Assembly: GCA_034658635.1 (NCBI GenBank)
Contig: JAYEFL010000286.1
Coordinates: 1-64,000, forward strand
Reading direction: 5' to 3'
Source: JABHCC01 sp034658635
Lineage (GTDB): Bacteria > Bacteroidota > Bacteroidia > Bacteroidales > UBA12481
Length of the DNA: 64,000 bases
The notes beneath the pieces were generated by a model, which saw only the letters and a list, made by a program, of their open reading frames with translations, made no database searches and had not been told where the DNA came from. Numbering within the stretch: the stretch's first letter is position 1; each line of letters opens with the position of its first letter. Shown here in pieces: positions 60,529 to 64,000 of the stretch. The translations under genes and the position numbers were made by a program.

Positions 60529-62481
60529 ATGACGAGGTTAAAGTCAATATATGGCATGTTTACTGTCAGGGCTATATATTTGCTAACTATTGGTCTGATG
60601 CTATTTCTTCTGCTTTTTCTGAGTCTCAATGCCGGAATTTCCGGCGATGAACCAGTACACTATCAGCACTCAGAATATGTAAGCAATTATTTCTCTTCAG
60701 GAAAAACTGACCTGGCTGCAATTAATACACCTGATACCCATCTGAAATACTATGGTCAGGTTTTCGACAATATTTCATATTCCTTAAACTCACTGCTAAA
60801 CACTTCTTCGCCCTATACGGTGAGGCATATTATGAATGCTTTAACCGGATTTTTACTGATTCTCTTTTCAAGCCTCATTGCTGTGGCTCTGAGGGGATAT
60901 AGAACCGGAATATTGACGGCATTGCTGCTATTTCTTTCTCCCAGAATCCTGGGACATTCCCTGAACAACCTCAAAGACATCCCATTTGCCCTGGGATATA
61001 TTATGACTATTTGGGGACTGGTGAAAAGCATGCAACTTTTTCCAAAAATCAGACTTGCTCCAATGCTGGCAATAGCTTTTGGATTTGGAATTGCATTTGG
61101 AACCAGGGCTGGAGGATTAATTCTGATTCCAATTGTTCTATTGTTTTCCTTCCTGAACTGGCTAAGTGTCACCAAGCTAAAAGAGTGGACACTGTTTAAC
61201 TCATGGAGGCCGGGTATTAAATTATTTGGAGCTCTTATGTTGGCTATTGTCGTCGGATATACTCTGGGAGTACTATACTGGCCCTATGCACTTCTAGACC
61301 CCTTGAGAAATCCGCTTGAAGCCCTGAAAATGATGACTCACTACGAAGTCAGTATTAGGCAGGTTTTTAATGGCGAGTGGGTGTGGTCTGAAAAACTACC
61401 CTGGTATTATGGAGGTAAATGGATTCTAATTTCCAGTCCTGTCGCTATCCTGGCGGGATTTGTAATACATTTTATATTCGTCAAAGATACCTCAAAACAG
61501 ATATCCTGGCCGGTCTTGAGCTTGCTATACTTCAGTTCTTTGTTTCCTTTGTTTTGGACAGTCATCAAAGATTCAAATTTATATGGGGGATGGAGACATT
61601 TACTCTTTATTTATCCGGTGATCTGCATAGTATCGGGGCTTGGCTGGGTATGGCTTTACAAACGCTTTTCTTCAATTCTAGGGAAAATTTTTCTGACTGC
61701 TCTAATAATGGTCGGTCTGACCGGTCCGGCTATCCACATAATCAAAAATCATCCTGTTGAATATGTATATTTTAATAAATTGGCTGGTGGAATTACAAAA
61801 GCTAATGGCAAATATGAGACGGATTATTATTTCCACGGTGTAAAAAAAGCCGTTTCCTGGCTGGAAAACGAGTTGAATGCCAGGGCATGTTTTGATTCAG
61901 TAATCGTCGCATCCAATTTTCCAATTGGAGACTACTACCGCGATAATCCTCCTCCTTTCAGCAACATATACATGAATTATTACATACGGGGAAAGTTCAA
62001 TTGGGATTACGGGATTTTTTCCAGCACTTACATTGATCCGGCTCAGCTTAGAAACAACAACTGGCCTCCGGAAAATACTATATTTGAAGTTTGTGTTGAC
62101 CAGGTACCCGTTTGTGTGGTGATTGAACGAAGAAACAAATACGATCTGGAAGGACTCAGTCAGTACAGGCAAAGTCGGTTTTCTGAAGCTGATAGTCTTT
62201 TTTCTTTAAGCCTGGAAACTGACCCTGACAATGAAACCGCCCTGTTGTATTTAGCCTGGACAAGAAAACACATGGGCTTACTCAATTCATCTGACTCTCT
62301 TGCGGATATTATCCTCAGGCGTCATCCACTATCAGACAATGCCCTGGATCTGAAAGCGCGAAATGCAATTTCTGCCGGAAACTATAATCAGGCTGAAAAA
62401 ATACTCAACCAGCTTTTGATTCAGAATTATAAATTTCCTCCAGCCCATAAACAGAAGGAAATTCTAGAGAAAAAAAAGTAA
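60529..62481 (+). CDS. GT39-like membrane glycosyltransferase with C-terminal TPR region
   Basis: A protein of 650 residues. An N-terminal helix is followed by the extracytoplasmic SGDEPVHYQHSEY (Asp-Glu near the end of the first loop, as in GT39/ArnT/PMT catalytic regions) and about ten helices up to residue 415. A soluble part follows, ending in TPR-like helices (LSQYRQSRFSEADSLFSLSLE, LYLAWTRKHMGLLNSSDSLADIIL) to the C-terminus. It likely transfers a lipid-linked sugar made by the preceding GT2 to a periplasmic acceptor. The TPRs may recruit the acceptor protein. Confidence 0.72.
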   Translation: MTRLKSIYGMFTVRAIYLLTIGLMLFLLLFLSLNAGISGDEPVHYQHSEYVSNYFSSGKTDLAAINTPDTHLKYYGQVFDNISYSLNSLLNTSSPYTVRHIMNALTGFLLILFSSLIAVALRGYRTGILTALLLFLSPRILGHSLNNLKDIPFALGYIMTIWGLVKSMQLFPKIRLAPMLAIAFGFGIAFGTRAGGLILIPIVLLFSFLNWLSVTKLKEWTLFNSWRPGIKLFGALMLAIVVGYTLGVLYWPYALLDPLRNPLEALKMMTHYEVSIRQVFNGEWVWSEKLPWYYGGKWILISSPVAILAGFVIHFIFVKDTSKQISWPVLSLLYFSSLFPLFWTVIKDSNLYGGWRHLLFIYPVICIVSGLGWVWLYKRFSSILGKIFLTALIMVGLTGPAIHIIKNHPVEYVYFNKLAGGITKANGKYETDYYFHGVKKAVSWLENELNARACFDSVIVASNFPIGDYYRDNPPPFSNIYMNYYIRGKFNWDYGIFSSTYIDPAQLRNNNWPPENTIFEVCVDQVPVCVVIERRNKYDLEGLSQYRQSRFSEADSLFSLSLETDPDNETALLYLAWTRKHMGLLNSSDSLADIILRRHPLSDNALDLKARNAISAGNYNQAEKILNQLLIQNYKFPPAHKQKEILEKKK

Positions 62482-62517
62482 TTTCACCAACAGATTTTTG
62501 AATTAAAAAAGTATTTA

Positions 62518-64000
62518 ATGGGTTTGCTCAGATGGATATCAAGGTCAGGGAGAAGAATTAAAAACTCCTGGAAATTCAAGGGAAATCATTTTCGTTTTGT
62601 TTTCTTTACCGGCCTTTTCACCGGAATTATTCTGCTACTATTTAGTTATCAGGCCCTTGAATACACCAGCACTGATGCTTCATGCGAGGCTTGTCATGTG
62701 CACCCCCACTCTACAAGTAGTTGGAAATTATCTTCACATTATGGGAATACTTCAGGAGTCGTGGTGCACTGTGTTGATTGCCATTTACCACCTGAAGGAA
62801 TCCGTCATTATACCGAAAAAGCAAGAACAGGTATCAAAGATATTTGGGGATACGTTTTTAAAGATATTTCTGAAATAGACTGGGAGGCTAAATCTACAAT
62901 AGAACATGCCAACAAGTACACTTACAACGAATCATGCCAGCATTGTCATCAGAATCTGTTTCAATTAGATCTGAGTCAAAAAGGAATCAATGCCCATCGT
63001 GAGTTTGAGCAAGTTCCTGAGGGCAAAACCTGTGTTCAATGCCACCTTGATGTTGGGCATTATGACCCCGACGCTATTCATGCAAAAAATCTCTCATTTG
63101 CAGATGAGGTGTATGAGTCTGAAAAAGAAGTGTATTCAAAACCAGCCATTGTTAATGAATTCAAAAATTTTACTGAATTTATTCCTAAATCCTCTGTCTC
63201 ATTCGAAATGACAGCTATACCTGAGGGATTTTTCTCCTTCGGTAGTCCGGATGATGAAAAACTGAGAAATCCGGATGAAGGACCCCAAAGGCGAATCAAA
63301 ATCAGCAAATTTTTTATGGGGCAGGTTGAGGTTAGCTGGAGTGAGTATATGGCTTTCTTCTCTCAAACTGGGGCAGAAGGAAAATCTGAAACATCTACAT
63401 CAGGAAAAAACGGTAAAACAGATGCCATAACCGGAGCAACTCCTCCCTGGGGGGCACCCGATCAGGGATGGGGAAAAGGCACACGTCCGGCAATCACCAT
63501 GACCCACCATGCGGCAACAGTATATTGTCAGTGGTTAACGCAGATAACCGGCAAGAAATATCGACTTCCTACAGAAGCAGAATGGGAATATGCTGCAAGG
63601 GCCGGATCAGAAGGACCATACTTTTTTGAAGGGAATGCAAAGGATTATACCAGCGATGGATTTTTCAAAAAGCTATTTGGGGCAGATACAAACGTGATTA
63701 ACAGCTATGTGATATACCGAGAAAACTCTCCAAATAAAACTCAGGAGCCAATTGCATCGCTACCAAATGCATTCGGACTAATAAACATGCTGGGGAATGT
63801 GTCAGAATTTTGCTCTGACTGGTATAGTGCTGAAATATTCAACAACTATCCAACAGGAAATAAGGTGGCAGTGAATCCAAAAGGCCCGGCTACCGGTGAA
63901 GAACACGTTATCAGAGGAGGCTCGTTCCTGAGCGATGCCCGGGATGTAAGAATCACTTCAAGAGATTTCACTCAGTATAGTAATTGGGTAGTGACAGATC
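62518..64000 (+). CDS. Tetraheme NapC/NirT (NrfH)-like cytochrome fused to an FGE/SUMF1-like domain (3' partial)
   Basis: The frame starts at the ATG at 62518 and stays open to the window edge (494 residues seen). A single N-terminal helix (about 27-46) anchors the protein. Four CxxCH heme sites follow: C56EACH, C85VDCH, C140QHCH and C172VQCH, the arrangement of NrfH/NapC quinol dehydrogenases. From about 228 on the protein is a formylglycine-generating-enzyme-like (SUMF1) domain: PEGFFSFGSPDD, RLPTEAEWEYAARAG, NVSEFCSDWY and VIRGGSFLSDARD. The cysteines that bind copper in true FGE, which follow RGGSF, are absent, so sulfatase activation is unlikely. The fusion suggests a membrane-anchored redox protein with a ligand-binding or radical-type domain. 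The C-terminus lies beyond the window. Confidence 0.9.
   Translation, partial: MGLLRWISRSGRRIKNSWKFKGNHFRFVFFTGLFTGIILLLFSYQALEYTSTDASCEACHVHPHSTSSWKLSSHYGNTSGVVVHCVDCHLPPEGIRHYTEKARTGIKDIWGYVFKDISEIDWEAKSTIEHANKYTYNESCQHCHQNLFQLDLSQKGINAHREFEQVPEGKTCVQCHLDVGHYDPDAIHAKNLSFADEVYESEKEVYSKPAIVNEFKNFTEFIPKSSVSFEMTAIPEGFFSFGSPDDEKLRNPDEGPQRRIKISKFFMGQVEVSWSEYMAFFSQTGAEGKSETSTSGKNGKTDAITGATPPWGAPDQGWGKGTRPAITMTHHAATVYCQWLTQITGKKYRLPTEAEWEYAARAGSEGPYFFEGNAKDYTSDGFFKKLFGADTNVINSYVIYRENSPNKTQEPIASLPNAFGLINMLGNVSEFCSDWYSAEIFNNYPTGNKVAVNPKGPATGEEHVIRGGSFLSDARDVRITSRDFTQYSNWVVTD

Noticed and set aside
1..64000. tRNA, rRNA, transposase or phage genes
   Set aside because: I looked for T-loop patterns, rRNA blocks and transposase or integrase motifs by eye and saw none; a tRNAscan or Rfam search would be needed to exclude small RNAs.

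Overview
The window comes from the chromosome of a Bacteroidota bacterium, most likely of the class Bacteroidia or a related marine/anaerobic lineage; the genus cannot be fixed from the sequence alone. The evidence is a type IX secretion C-terminal domain on the first gene, an Oar-like TonB-dependent receptor, a short ATP synthase epsilon subunit, an AtpB with a long periplasmic N-terminus, an extended AtpD and weak Shine-Dalgarno sites. I found no rRNA, tRNA, CRISPR array, transposase or prophage block. Coding density is high, and the longest gene-free stretch is about 240 bases (7058-7297).

Layout. 0-7 kb: a 5'-truncated secreted beta-propeller protein, a lipoprotein phosphodiesterase and a large outer-membrane receptor. 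7.3-10.3 kb: a five-gene plus-strand run with a VTC-type polyphosphate polymerase domain, a DUF4956 membrane protein and a DUF2490 outer-membrane protein. 10.3-17.1 kb (minus): tRNA hydroxylase TrhP, a small unknown, atpC, atpD, a polyprenyl diphosphate synthase and an MMPL/RND exporter. 17.2-21.3 kb (plus): two unrelated phosphate transporters, both with PhoU-like C-terminal regions. 21.3-29.2 kb (minus): a TlpA-like thioredoxin and the rest of the ATP synthase (G, A, an unknown gene, H, F, E, B, two assembly-type membrane proteins), preceded by a bactofilin. 29.2-33.2 kb (minus): the conserved fabH-plsX-rpmF-DUF177 lipid/ribosome block and a sensor kinase. 33.2-38.2 kb (minus): a selenium cassette (mnmH, an AIM24-like gene, a fused cysteine desulfurase-selenophosphate synthase) and rsgA. 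38.3-42.3 kb (minus): pepE, a ThiF/HesA protein, and an ECF sigma/anti-sigma/outer-membrane protein operon ending in a strong terminator.

The plus strand then dominates. 42.5-48.8 kb: a C-terminally truncated e(P4)-type phosphatase, a TetR regulator, and an envelope export operon (LolA-like protein, two FtsX-type permeases, a LolD-like ATPase, an outer-membrane protein). 48.9-59.6 kb: a glycoside/polyol catabolic island with four Gfo/Idh/MocA oxidoreductases (three with Tat signals), a ThuA lipoprotein, a DUF1080 hydrolase, two sugar-phosphate-isomerase-like TIM barrels and an MFS transporter. The set resembles oxidise-to-3-keto-glycoside-then-cleave pathways. 59.6-64 kb: two membrane glycosyltransferases and, running off the end, a tetraheme NrfH-like cytochrome fused to a formylglycine-generating-enzyme-like domain.

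The most noteworthy items are the cytochrome-FGE fusion, the NifS-SelD fusion in a selenouridine-only neighbourhood, an unrecognised gene inside the ATP synthase operon, a hairpin directly after atpE, and the Tat-exported oxidoreductase island. Several unrelated short intergenic palindromes are scattered between 38 and 60 kb.
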